Positions 32,216-41,200 of a stretch of DNA of 64,000 nt are shown in pieces. The first letter of the stretch is position 1, and each line of letters opens with the position of its first letter. A program made the translations under genes and the position numbers. The notes beneath the pieces are model-generated. The model did no database searches, had not been told where the DNA came from, and was given only the letters and a program-made list of their open reading frames with translations. The DNA comes from Aquitalea aquatilis. Its GTDB lineage: Bacteria > Pseudomonadota > Gammaproteobacteria > Burkholderiales > Chromobacteriaceae. The stretch is taken from assembly GCF_005155025.1 (NCBI RefSeq), contig NZ_CP039731.1, positions 3,782,001 to 3,846,000 on the forward strand, read 5' to 3'.

Positions 32216-32238
32216 GACACCCACTTCGGGTGTCTTTT
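32216..32238 (+). terminator. Terminator-like leader hairpin
   Basis: Perfect arms GACACCC / GGGTGTC (loop ACTTC) followed by TTTTATGCC. It could end transcription arriving from the chemoreceptor, or form part of the DUF932 leader. Confidence 0.65.
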
Positions 32239-32244
32239 ATGCCC

Positions 32245-32272
32245 TGGCCTCCGTCTTGACGGGGGCCATTTT
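32245..32272 (+). terminator. Second leader hairpin before DUF932 gene
   Basis: TGGCCTCCGTC pairs with GACGGGGGCCA (one G-T pair), followed by TTTTC, only ~16 bp before the start codon. Its position between promoter-distal hairpin and gene suggests attenuation or an RNA-level control. Confidence 0.5.
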
Positions 32273-32287
32273 CATTGGAGTGATCTC

Positions 32288-33244
32288 ATGTCCCATCTCA
32301 TCGAATCCATGGCCTTTGTCGGAGCCACGCCCTGGCATGGTCTGGGCAATCCTTTGTCTCCACAACAGCCGCTGGAAGTGTGGCTAACCGAATCCGGTAT
32401 GGACTGGCGTATTGAGCAGAGTGATGTTTTGTTCAACGTGGCTAACGACGGTATGCACATCCGTCCGTTTGCCGATTCCAAGGTGCTGTATCGCTCGGAC
32501 TCTCTGGCTCCACTGTCGGTAGTGTCACCGCGTTACAAGGTAGTGCAGCCATCAGAAGTGCTGGAGTTCTATCGCGACCTGGTCAGTGCTGGTGGCTTTG
32601 AGCTGGAAACCGCTGGGGTGTTGAAGGGTGGTCGCAAACTGTGGGCGCTGGCCAAGACCGGGCAGGAAGCCCTGCTCAAGGGTGGTGATCGGGTGAAGGC
32701 CTATCTGCTGCTGGCCACCAGTTGTGACGGCACCTTATGTACCACGGCCCAGTTCACCTCGGTACGGGTGGTGTGTAACAACACCCTGCAGATGGCGGTA
32801 AAGGATAGAACCGGTGCGGTGAAGGTGCCCCACTCCACGGTGTTCGATCCGCAGTCAGTGAAAGAAGCCCTGGGTCTGGGGTTATCTGCCTGGGACCGTT
32901 TCATTGGGAACATCAAGCAGCTGTCGCAGCGTACGGTGTCATCGGAGGAAGCCTGCCAGTTCTTCCGTGAAGTACTAGATGAGCCATTGGTAGAAGGGAC
33001 TGAAGATGCAGTGACGTCGAAGGCTCTACAGCAGGTGTCGGCACTGTATAGCGGTGGTGGCATGGGTTCACTGTTGGCCGGCACCAAGGGGACCGCCTGG
33101 GGCCTGGTGAATGCCATGACTGAGTATGTTGATCATCGCCGTCGTGCCCGTAGCCAGGACTACCGTCTGGATTCGGCCTGGTTCGGTCAAGGTGCCCAGT
33201 TGAAGGGCAAGGCGTTAGAACATGCACTGGCCTTGGTGGAGTAA
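32288..33244 (+). CDS. DUF932 phage/plasmid-like protein
   Basis: A 318-residue protein of the DUF932 family (phage/plasmid-like TIGR03299 type), recognised by WHGLGNPLSPQQ, YKVVQPSEVLEFYRDLV, LLATSCDGTLCTTAQFTSVR and RVVCNNTLQMA. The family is common on plasmids, ICEs and phages and its biochemical role is unknown, although it often sits with recombination genes as it does here. I chose the ATG giving MSHLIES, which has GGAG eight bases upstream; an earlier in-frame start would be inside the hairpin leader. The next gene starts 5 bp later. Confidence 0.85.
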   Translation: MSHLIESMAFVGATPWHGLGNPLSPQQPLEVWLTESGMDWRIEQSDVLFNVANDGMHIRPFADSKVLYRSDSLAPLSVVSPRYKVVQPSEVLEFYRDLVSAGGFELETAGVLKGGRKLWALAKTGQEALLKGGDRVKAYLLLATSCDGTLCTTAQFTSVRVVCNNTLQMAVKDRTGAVKVPHSTVFDPQSVKEALGLGLSAWDRFIGNIKQLSQRTVSSEEACQFFREVLDEPLVEGTEDAVTSKALQQVSALYSGGGMGSLLAGTKGTAWGLVNAMTEYVDHRRRARSQDYRLDSAWFGQGAQLKGKALEHALALVE

Positions 33245-33248
33245 TGCC

Positions 33249-33710
33249 ATGGCCTCCGTGCAATCTATTGCGTTGACGGCAGCCTGTCTGACGGCAGGGA
33301 TGCGGGACTTCTGTACCTGGAACAGTCTGGGTGTGGCATACGACGGGCCCGATGCCGAGCGCAGTCTGCTGGTGATCTGGGGTGCTGGCTGTCTGGAGCT
33401 GCATGCCGAACTGGTGCAGTACGCACCGATGGTGGCAGCCCTCGCGGATACCTTGTACGACCAGCTGGATCAGGGTGCGCCAGGGGTGTGGCATTACGAA
33501 GTGACTGAAGCCCTGGGCAGTGCTATGGCCGAATGGATCATGCTGCATGATGGTCTGCCTCCTTCCCTCGACTGGGTCAAAGCCTGCCTGGTGCGCTTGG
33601 CCGGGGAGTTCATGCTGCGTGGTCAGCCACAGCAGTGGCCTGCCATCCGGCAAATCCTGCTGACGCTCTCTCCGGAGCTGCCGGTGATCGTGCCGGTTGT
33701 GCCATCGTAA
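33249..33710 (+). CDS. Hypothetical protein of the DUF932 module
   Basis: A 153-residue protein without recognised motifs (MASVQSIALTAAC...). It has several Trp residues and a PQQWPAIRQILLTLSP end. The ATG lies 5 bp after the DUF932 stop and shares the GGAG embedded in that gene's last codons, so the two are translated together. Soluble by appearance. Function unknown; genes in this place on integrative elements are usually conserved hypothetical. Confidence 0.7.
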   Translation: MASVQSIALTAACLTAGMRDFCTWNSLGVAYDGPDAERSLLVIWGAGCLELHAELVQYAPMVAALADTLYDQLDQGAPGVWHYEVTEALGSAMAEWIMLHDGLPPSLDWVKACLVRLAGEFMLRGQPQQWPAIRQILLTLSPELPVIVPVVPS

Positions 33711-33814
33711 ATCTGTGGTTGGTCTGATGTTGGTCTGATTCTGTCTTGTTGGTTCTGTAGTCCTGCTCTCTGCTGTTGCTTCTTTCGTTTCCGTTTACCC
33801 CTATCAAACCTATC

Positions 33815-33842
33815 GCCCGGTCAGCCTTGCTGCCGGGCTTTA
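33815..33842 (+). terminator. Strong leader hairpin before YqaJ exonuclease gene
   Basis: GCCCGG-(T)-CAGC, loop CTT, GCTG-CCGGGC, then TTTATGCC and 21 bp later the start codon. The hairpin plus TTTATGCC repeats the arrangement in front of the DUF932 gene. Confidence 0.6.
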
Positions 33843-33866
33843 TGCCTTTATAAGGAGTGTTTTGCC

Positions 33867-34850
33867 ATGGCTGAACGCTACGCACAGGCCATTCGTCTGG
33901 CCTCTACCCTGAAGTTGTCTCGTGATGAATGGCTGCGCATTCGCCAGTTGGGCATTGGTTCTTCCGATGCTGCCCCGGCCATTGGGCTGTCGCCGTACAA
34001 GTGCCCGCTGTCCTTGTGGCTGGAGAAGACCGGTCGTAAGGAGCCGGAAGATCTCTCAGAGAAAGAGCCTGTCATCTGGGGCACGATTCTGGAACCCATC
34101 CTGGCCCGGGTGTACGCCGAGCGTACCGGGCGCAAAGTACGGCGGGTGAATGCGGTACTGCAGCATCCTGAACACCGTTTCATGCTGGCCAATCTGGACC
34201 GGGAGGTGCGTTGTCCTGATGAGGGCTGGGGCATTCTGGAGATCAAGACAGCCAGTTATCACTCTGCCCCGCAGTGGGAGGAAGGCATCCCGGTGACCTA
34301 TCAATGCCAAGTGCTGCATCAGCTGGCGGTCACCGGCCATGACTGGGCCGATGTAGCGGTGCTGATCGGCGGTCAGGATTTCCGTATCTATAGAGTGCTG
34401 CGCGATGAAGACAAGATCGCTGATTTGATCGCCCGGGAGACTGGATTCTGGCAACACGTGTTACTGGACACCCAACCCGCACCGGATGGTTCGGATGATG
34501 CTGCGTCAGCATTGTCCTGGCTGTTCCCGCGTGACGATGGCCAAACCATCGACCTGTCGGAATCAATTGAAGGGAATCGGCTGTTCTCTGCCTTGTTGGC
34601 TGAGCGACAACGTAAAGAGGATGCCGAGGCCCGGGAGGCAGCCATCCGGCAGCAGATCCAGAACGTGTTGGGCCATGCTTCCGCCGCCGTATTCCAGTCT
34701 GGCCGTATCACCTGGAAGCGCTCCAAGGATCGTGTTGCCCCTGACGTTGAACGCCTATCTCAAGACCACCCCACCCTGCTCGCCCAGTACAGCAAGTCCA
34801 TTGCCGGTTCCCGGCGCTTTGTCATTCAAACGGAAAGGAAAGCATCGTGA
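33867..34850 (+). CDS. YqaJ-family viral recombinase / exonuclease
   Basis: A 327-residue nuclease of the YqaJ / lambda exonuclease group (PD-(D/E)xK fold). Visible motifs: GIGSSDAAPAIG (29-40), WGTILEPILARVY with E76, ANLDREV with D111, GILEIKTA with E125 and K127, and YQCQVLHQLAV (145-155). These supply the catalytic D-ExK set and the helix that packs on it. Such enzymes resect double-stranded ends for annealing-type recombination in phages and ICEs. AAGGAG precedes the ATG. The downstream gene overlaps its stop by four bases (GTGA), a partner arrangement like exo-bet pairs. Confidence 0.9.
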   Translation: MAERYAQAIRLASTLKLSRDEWLRIRQLGIGSSDAAPAIGLSPYKCPLSLWLEKTGRKEPEDLSEKEPVIWGTILEPILARVYAERTGRKVRRVNAVLQHPEHRFMLANLDREVRCPDEGWGILEIKTASYHSAPQWEEGIPVTYQCQVLHQLAVTGHDWADVAVLIGGQDFRIYRVLRDEDKIADLIARETGFWQHVLLDTQPAPDGSDDAASALSWLFPRDDGQTIDLSESIEGNRLFSALLAERQRKEDAEAREAAIRQQIQNVLGHASAAVFQSGRITWKRSKDRVAPDVERLSQDHPTLLAQYSKSIAGSRRFVIQTERKAS

Positions 34851-35743
34851 TTAAAGGCCTCGCCATTACTCCACCCGTCATCGGGCGTATCAGCATTGGC
34901 AAGCTGGTGCAGAAGCAAGAACGCTGGCTACCGGAGAAAGACGACAGCTTTAGCCTCACCACCCAGGTACAGAGTCGGGATGGCTGGTTGCTACACCCCT
35001 TGCACCAGGCTCTCTCTGAGCAGGCGCAGAACGGCAAGATCCGCGCCATTCCCATTCAACTGCTGTTCAACGATAGCGAGCTGAATCTGCGTGCCGAATA
35101 CAGTGCCTTCGACCGGAATAATGGGCGTCCAGTGTGTGTCGGTAACGGAGAAACGGCACGGCGGGTAACCAATCAGGGTATGGAGGAGATTGGCTGCCTA
35201 GGACCTGACCGTTGCCCGCTGGCCAAGGAGCTGGGCTGCAAGCTGTATGGTCGACTCAACGTCCAGGTGGAAGGGCAACAGGATGAACTGGGTAGCTTCA
35301 TCTTCCGCACCACCGGTTACAACTCGGTGCGGACCCTGGCAGCACGCTTGAAGTATTACGAAGCAGCCAGTGGCGGTAACACCAAGCATCTGCCGCTGTT
35401 ACTGCGCCTACGGGCCAAGAGCACCACCCAGTCACACCGTACCCCGGTGTACTACGTGGATCTGACGCTACGCGATGGCCAGACCTTGGCCGAAGCCGTC
35501 AGTACGGCACGTAAAGCAGCGGACGAGCAACTGGAAGCCGGCATCGACACCGCCGAACTGGAGCAAGCCGCCCGGCTATTGCTGCAGAACGGTCAGTTCG
35601 AAGATACCGAGGAGGAAGTACCTCAACTGCTGGAGGAGTTTTATCCGGTAGTGGAAGGCAGTACTGAGTCCGAGGAGAAGCAGAAAGCGGTGTCTCGCCC
35701 TACCCGGCTCACTTCCAAGTTGGGTGCCGTCAGGTCGGCTTAG
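34847..35743 (+). CDS. Phage/ICE recombination-directionality-like (zinc-binding) protein
   Basis: A 298-residue protein of the group often labelled hydrolase or metal-binding protein, related to phage recombination directionality factors. It opens with KGLAITPPVIGRISIGK, carries a four-Cys cluster (GRPVCVGNGE, IGCLGPDRCPLAKELGCKLYG) suited to zinc, and then YNSVRTLAARLKYYEA typical of the group. It starts with GTG overlapping the YqaJ gene stop, with AAGGAAAG before it. It probably acts with the exonuclease in recombination or excision of the mobile element. Its 3' end overlaps the convergent XRE gene by 14 bp. No integrase is in the window. Confidence 0.75.
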   Translation: MIKGLAITPPVIGRISIGKLVQKQERWLPEKDDSFSLTTQVQSRDGWLLHPLHQALSEQAQNGKIRAIPIQLLFNDSELNLRAEYSAFDRNNGRPVCVGNGETARRVTNQGMEEIGCLGPDRCPLAKELGCKLYGRLNVQVEGQQDELGSFIFRTTGYNSVRTLAARLKYYEAASGGNTKHLPLLLRLRAKSTTQSHRTPVYYVDLTLRDGQTLAEAVSTARKAADEQLEAGIDTAELEQAARLLLQNGQFEDTEEEVPQLLEEFYPVVEGSTESEEKQKAVSRPTRLTSKLGAVRSA

Positions 35744-36080
35744 CCAGCCGGTTGGTCAGCTGTTCTACCATCGCCAGCACCATCTCTCGATCCGCACTAT
35801 CCAGGCGGGCCAGCATCTGCGCCAAGTGCTGTGCCTGCTCGGCTGGGCGGTTGCTGGATTCCACCAGCAAGGATGAGGCGTCGCAGTTAAACAGGCTCGC
35901 CAGTTCCAGCAGGCGGGCCACCGTCGGCATCACCAGTCCCCGCTCCATGCGGGATACCGCTTCATTGCCAATATCCAGTCGTGTTGCAACCTGCTCCTGG
36001 GTCAGTCCAGCGTCCTGCCGTCGTGCTGCAATCGCTTTACCAATGCTCAGGGACAGCGCGTCCACCTTCGTTTTTGCCAT
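35730..36080 (-). CDS. XRE-family transcriptional repressor
   Basis: A 116-residue regulator with an N-terminal helix-turn-helix of the XRE/Cro type (IGKAIAARRQDAGLTQEQVA, IGNEAVSRMERG) and a C-terminal helical part that may dimerise. I start at ATG giving MAKTK because GGAG lies six bases upstream; an ATG four codons earlier lacks a ribosome site. Divergent from the lipoprotein gene (131 bp between them) and convergent with the recombination gene, it is placed like the control gene of a mobile element. Confidence 0.85.
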   Translation of the reverse strand: MAKTKVDALSLSIGKAIAARRQDAGLTQEQVATRLDIGNEAVSRMERGLVMPTVARLLELASLFNCDASSLLVESSNRPAEQAQHLAQMLARLDSADREMVLAMVEQLTNRLAKPT

Positions 36081-36211
36081 CGTATTCTCCATTCAACGCG
36101 AATAGTGGCAAATCAACCCATTGACATGAACATCCTCAAAGACCGAATATCAACTCATTAAGTTGAAATAAGACAATACAGGATGATGAAATGCTTAAGA
36201 AAGGAAACACC

Positions 36212-36865
36212 ATGCAATCCAGACAGACACTGATCGCCCTCCCCGTCCTGCTGCTGGCAGGTGCCATGTTGACCGGGTGCAACTCGGATGCGCCTTCTGC
36301 CAGTGAGGCTCAACAAGTCGCAGAAGGGATTTTTGCCAGCTGTGACAACCTGAAAGTCAAAGACTTCGAACGGGTCAACGGCATCCCACAAAACGATGGC
36401 AGCTATCTGGTCCAGGTGAAGTACACCGTACGGCTCACCCCGCCAGACAGTATCGCCAGCTATATGCGTGACACCTACCCAAAAACACTGGCAGAGCTAC
36501 AAGCCAAGGACTCGCTGTTCAAAGAGCTACGCACCCAGTACTACGACCGCCTACACGCACTAGAAGCAACAGAGTCGATGGCGACAGAGAACGACCTGCT
36601 GGCCAAATACCCTGATCTTTCCCAGCTGTCAGCGAAGGTCACCGAGGCCAATTCGGGGCCGCAATTAAACAGCTTTGTGAACGACACCATGAGCATGATT
36701 GAACGGAACATGATGGCTGCCTGCCCCAAGGTGAATCCCAGCACCACTATCCGAATGGTCGATGTGCCAAAGCCACTGGAAAAATTTGCTGGCGACGTCG
36801 ATATCCCCTTCAACGATACCTACGCCATGATCAAGACCGACAACGGCTGGATGGCACGCCAGTAA
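36212..36865 (+). CDS. Predicted lipoprotein of unknown function
   Basis: A 217-residue protein with a clear lipoprotein signal: basic start, hydrophobic stretch ALPVLLLAGAM and lipobox LTGC at about residues 20-23. The mature part (ASCDNLKVKDFERVNGI, then a helical middle and SFVNDTMSMIERNMMAACP) is not recognised. It resembles small envelope lipoproteins carried by plasmids and ICEs, some of which serve surface exclusion, but there is no direct support. GGAAACACC precedes this ATG; another ATG lies seven codons upstream with AGGA. A hairpin follows the gene. Confidence 0.75.
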   Translation: MQSRQTLIALPVLLLAGAMLTGCNSDAPSASEAQQVAEGIFASCDNLKVKDFERVNGIPQNDGSYLVQVKYTVRLTPPDSIASYMRDTYPKTLAELQAKDSLFKELRTQYYDRLHALEATESMATENDLLAKYPDLSQLSAKVTEANSGPQLNSFVNDTMSMIERNMMAACPKVNPSTTIRMVDVPKPLEKFAGDVDIPFNDTYAMIKTDNGWMARQ

Positions 36866-36893
36866 GCCACCCCCTCTCCCATACACCAGCCAG

Positions 36894-36922
36894 CGCCCAT
36901 CACCGTCACCACGGGATGGGCG
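36894..36922 (+). terminator. Hairpin between lipoprotein and GTPase genes
   Basis: CGCCCATC / GATGGGCG arms with a 13-nt loop, followed by TTGTCGTTTCC, 26 bp before the GTPase start. It acts either as a weak terminator of the lipoprotein gene or as another leader hairpin of this module. Confidence 0.5.
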
Positions 36923-36948
36923 TTGTCGTTTCCTGCACGGAGCTTCTT

Positions 36949-37833
36949 ATGTTCTTACCGACATTTCATGGCGAGCAGATGCTCTCCTACCTCAGCAATA
37001 CCCTTAACCTACATGGCCAAGCCTTTACCCAGACACAACGTGAAGAGCTGCAGGCCCGTATCGAAGAGCTGGTCAACTATCAGGCCGTGGTCGGCATCAT
37101 GGGTAAAACCGGGGGCGGCAAGTCCAGCCTGTGCAATGCCCTGTTCAGCCAGGAGATTGCCGAAGTAGATGACATTGCCGCCTGCACCCGTTACCCACAG
37201 GAATACACACTGGCGTATAAAAATGGGAAAGGGATTGCCTTGATCGATGTCCCCGGTGTCGGGGAAAGTATCGGTCGGGATCAGGAATACACCGAGCTGT
37301 ACCAGCGACTACTCCCGGAACTGGATCTGATCCTGTGGGTAGTCAAAGCCGATGACCGGGCCCTGGCCATTGATCAACAGGTGTTCAACAACATCATCCG
37401 ACCTTACCTCGCAAATCGGGACATCCCGGTGCTGTTTGTGATCAGCCAGGTCGACAAAGTGGCCCCTACCAGCGAGTGGGACCATGAACGGCATTTGCCA
37501 GGTAGCACCCAGCAGAACAACCTGAGCCGCAAACAGATCCAGCTCTCACAAACCTTCGACATTGCCCTCGACCATATCTGCGTCACCTCCGCCGAAGAAG
37601 GCTATGGCCTGACCAGCTTGGTCGAGCAGATCGTCACCCTGCTGCCCAATCAAAAAAAGTGGGCGATTGCCCGGGAGGCCAAACCTGAGTATGTATCAGG
37701 GAAGGCGTACCAGACGGCAAGCAAAGGGCTGTGGGAAACCATCAAAGAGACTGCCAGCACCATCCTGCGAGAAGGCTGGTCAGTGATCTCCAGCAAGGTG
37801 GAAAGCTGGCTGGACAGGCTGTTCAACTGGTAG
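36949..37833 (+). CDS. YfjP/YeeP-family GTPase
   Basis: A 294-residue dynamin-like small GTPase. P-loop GKTGGGKSSL (G1), Thr in the switch region (AACTRYPQEY), DVPGVGES (G3) and a G4-like FVISQVDKVAP in which the usual NK is SQ. The C-terminus is basic/amphipathic (ILREGWSVISSKVESWLDRLF) and could touch membrane or a partner. E. coli relatives YfjP and YeeP lie in cryptic prophages next to antirestriction and toxin-antitoxin genes; their role is unknown. The ATG with GGAG seven bases upstream is chosen over one 11 codons earlier that lies in the hairpin. The last gene of this plus-strand module before the defence-like cassette. Confidence 0.8.
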   Translation: MFLPTFHGEQMLSYLSNTLNLHGQAFTQTQREELQARIEELVNYQAVVGIMGKTGGGKSSLCNALFSQEIAEVDDIAACTRYPQEYTLAYKNGKGIALIDVPGVGESIGRDQEYTELYQRLLPELDLILWVVKADDRALAIDQQVFNNIIRPYLANRDIPVLFVISQVDKVAPTSEWDHERHLPGSTQQNNLSRKQIQLSQTFDIALDHICVTSAEEGYGLTSLVEQIVTLLPNQKKWAIAREAKPEYVSGKAYQTASKGLWETIKETASTILREGWSVISSKVESWLDRLFNW

Positions 37834-37834
37834 G

Positions 37835-37870
37835 GCATAGCGGGCAGGGCTTCGGCCTTGCCCGCTATGC
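37835..37870. terminator. Strong UUCG-tetraloop terminator
   Basis: Sixteen-pair stem (one G-T pair) GCATAGCGGGCAGGGC / GCCTTGCCCGCTATGC with loop TTCG, 2 bp after the GTPase stop. The sequence after it is not a tight T run but reaches TTCTTTTTTG some 15 bases on. Confidence 0.75.
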
Positions 37871-38238
37871 TGTACTGGTGCGGTACTTCTTTTTTGGTTA
37901 AAACGAAGACAACAGGCAGAAGTTCGGCCAAAGCGGTCTGTCGCAGCATCTGCCCTGAGCGCCTGCTCAGGGACACATTCCGGACATTCCTCTGACACCG
38001 GCACCGAATGACAGCTTACTGCGATGTGGAGCGCGAACTCCCAACCCTGATGAGTCATTTACCGAAATGTGGGAGAGTCAGCTTTGCAGCGGTCGTCGTT
38101 GCTCGATCACGAGGACCTAGAGGCAACATTGCTATCCGTTGCCGTCCCTGGAACGATCTGACGCAGTCAACGTCGGCGTCGCAGTATTCGCTGCAGGTGC
38201 AACCTAGCGTGACAATCCACCACCCAATGGCAGAGACA
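37871..38238. other. Intergenic region with degenerate dispersed repeat
   Basis: About 370 bp without a gene. The portion 37918-38015 (TTCGGCCAAAGCGGTC; CATTCCTCTGACACCGGCAC) resembles parts of the intergenic sequence at 57060-57395. It separates the GTPase terminator from the 44-bp palindrome. Confidence 0.5.
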
Positions 38239-38282
38239 TCGTCGAGCTCATGATTACTTGCAAGTAATCATGAGCTCGACGA
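38239..38282. repeat. Perfect 44-bp palindrome after STAND gene
   Basis: Two 22-base arms meet without a spacer: TCGTCGAGCTCATGATTACT continuing TG, then CA and its exact complement. It lies 15 bp after the stop codon of the large STAND gene. It lacks a T tract on either side. It could stop or stabilise the transcript, or mark a recombination boundary. Confidence 0.95.
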
Positions 38283-38297
38283 GAGGCCACTCGTGGT

Positions 38298-41200
38298 TTA
38301 AAGCTTACCAAGCTCCTCCTCCAGCCACGTGGCCTCAGGCACTCCAAGCGCAATTAACGACGCTACGAGAGTGTCGATGGCAGGCCTCAGCGGCGCGATG
38401 TTGCTGAAGCTGATCGGGCTAAGTGCCCGGATGGCCTCCAGTAATAAGCACCAACGGCGGCCCACACCGTATCCGATCCATAGCTCTTGGAAATCAGGAT
38501 AGGCCTCGATCCATGCCCTTCCGGCCTCAACGAGTACATCCAGTTGCTCAGCTCGTGGAGCAACCTCAAGCAGATTGAGCAGTACCAAGGCGACGAAAGG
38601 TGACGGCCCTTTGCTGACCAGTTTGCCTAGAACAGGGAGAAACGGACCGACTCGCTCCACGCCCTTCTCAAATAGGTAGCACTTCGATCCCTGCCCGTAC
38701 ATGTGGTTGTTAAAGAACAAAACGGCGACTGCCGGGGCTATGTGCATTTCGATAGACAAGTCCCTGCTTCGGCTAAGGTGTCCCCATCCACGTGTGGTCA
38801 GCATGTGGTCGGCGAGCGCGCTCCGAATGTCTACGGCCACCTGCGTCGGAATGTTGTCGCCCTCGAAGTACACTGAGTCTATGCTGCGCAAGAAATCTAC
38901 GAGTACGTTGTAGAAATTCCGGTCTGGAAGCGCAACTATATGCTGCACGATCAGTTCAGTGACCTCAGGCGTTGTCAGACCGACAACGCATCGTGCAGCC
39001 GCCGCAAAGAACGTATCGTTCCACTCAGATGGCGGATTTCCCGTTTCGTCTCCATCGTCTAAGTACGCTCCATTCGCGAGGACCGTCCAAGGCATGTAGG
39101 CTTTCACGATCTCGCTAAACCAAGGGCGAGTGTCATCGAGGGAAAGAGCGTGTACTTGGCGCAACCAGAGAGCAGCAGCCTGATGATTTACATGCACTGT
39201 TGTCGAAGGCGCTGGCGTTACAGGTGGCTCTGGTGTAGCAACCGGGGTTCCAGGCAAGCGTAGTCGCCTTCTCGACCTAGCTTGTTCTATTGGGAATGTC
39301 GGCCACGTTGGCTCCGGGCCTTCGCCGCTAAGCCATGCCATCTCAGCGGCAACGGCGGCCCGCGCCTGCTCATGACTGCGCGCTTTGCGAGCGTCGTCCA
39401 CTTCCTCCGACGCATCCCAAGCTCGGTTTTCCACGACACTCGCGCTGAATGCACATCGAAGCACAGCTCTCGGTAGGCGACTATCGACGTCCGCTAGGAC
39501 TGCGGCGGACGTCCCGAAGCCGTGCGCGGCAGCGTGGCTTCCTGTCGCCGCTACCTCAAGAAGCGACCGTACGTCTTCCTGCGTTGACCTATACCGCAAA
39601 GCGTGGATCAACCCGGCATAGGCGATTGCGGTCGGATTAAAGAGCAGGCCTCCTCGCATCTGACGTGCAGGATCGTCGTCGAAAGTCGCAAGCGTCTTGT
39701 CCAGTTGAGATCGCGCCCATTCTCCGTACTCAGCGCGCAAAACGTCATCACCGTCCCGCATGACTATCATCGCGGCCGCCACAACAGCTTCCTCTTGCAT
39801 GCGCCGTACTCCGCCGTCGTCGTCGGATTCGACATGTGCCGTAACCGTCGCAGAACGCCGCGCCCAAGCCACCGCTTCCGACCGGCTTTCTGGTAGCAAC
39901 CGGGCAGGATTGTCGACCGCAAGGGTCAGCGCAGACCGCATGGCGAAGTCTGACTCTCGCTCAGCCGCAGCGTCTCGCAAAGCTTGAAGATGGGTCTGCT
40001 CTTCCGTTGGCGATAGATACTTGCATACAGTCACGGAAGATCCGTCCTTGCGCGTTACTTCAACCTCTTGCCAATTTGCGGCATCCGAGAGGTTCAGTGC
40101 GTGCCGGACCATGAATTCCGGGTCGCCCAGATCCGCGCTCGCGGCAGGTTCTCCTAGGTGTGCTGCCGCGGTCGCCAGCAGTGTCCTCAGTGTCGCGAGT
40201 TGATCCGGGGATGCCAGAAACGTGAAGTAGCCAATAAGTTCGTCAAGCGATGCCTGTCGGGATGGCCGTCGCTTCAGGTCAGCGGCGGTCACGCTGCCGC
40301 GCGGTTCGCTACGCAAGTCGCCAAGCCCGAAGAAGTCCGGCATTTCGACGCGATCATGCACCTGACGCGTGTGATCGATGCACAGTAGTTCTGGGCAGCC
40401 GAGAAAGGCCGCCGCCACGTCAAGCGATTTGGGCCAATGCGAGATGATGAGATCGACTGCCACCAGCAAGTACGCAGCGCACGAGCCCTGCGGTCCGAGC
40501 ACGTCTGTCAGGACAGCTTCAAATCCTTCGCCTGCCTCGATGCGGCGGTGCGCCCATGCTTCGAGTGCCATCAGCGCGGATGTGACTGCGTAGAAGTTGC
40601 AGTTGCGTGACCAGAAGTAGGTCTGCGTCCACGGAAACGTGCGCGCACCTCCAGGCAAGGGTAAGTCGAACCCATTCGTCCCTGGGTCAGCACCTCGGCT
40701 TTCGTGTGCGACTGCGTGTGCGATCAAGTGATGTACCAAGGCCAACCCGTCCTTGGGCGAGTGGGTCAACAAATCGAGGAATGGGCCTTGTGCAGGCGAT
40801 GCCGGAAGGAACTCGTGATCGAGATAGGTAAACGCCCCTTCGTGCTCACTGCCGAAACGGGACTCTCGTTGCCGGGGACTCGAGATCAGCGCCTGTGCAG
40901 TCAGGTTAGCCAGCTCTACCGGGGCTGCTTGCGCCAGCGTACCGCGTATCTTCAGGATGCTGCGCACAATATCTTCGTTGTGCTCGCTCTTTCCCACTGC
41001 TGTCAGATATTCTGCGGCCAACTCCGGCGTTGCCCGCGCAAACATGATAAACGAATTGCGAAGGTCCAATTTAAGGGACTGGACCCCGTCGCGATCCAGG
41101 TGTGCCCAAAACACAGGGCCTTCGCTCGGCGTCGGCATTGCATCTCTTGGCTCCATCAACCTCAGCCAACGATAGACCTGTCGTGTCGTAAACGGCGTGA

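Noticed and set aside
33912-34457. Minus-strand frames opposite the YqaJ gene
   Set aside because: Antisense shadows of a gene with catalytic motifs on the plus strand.
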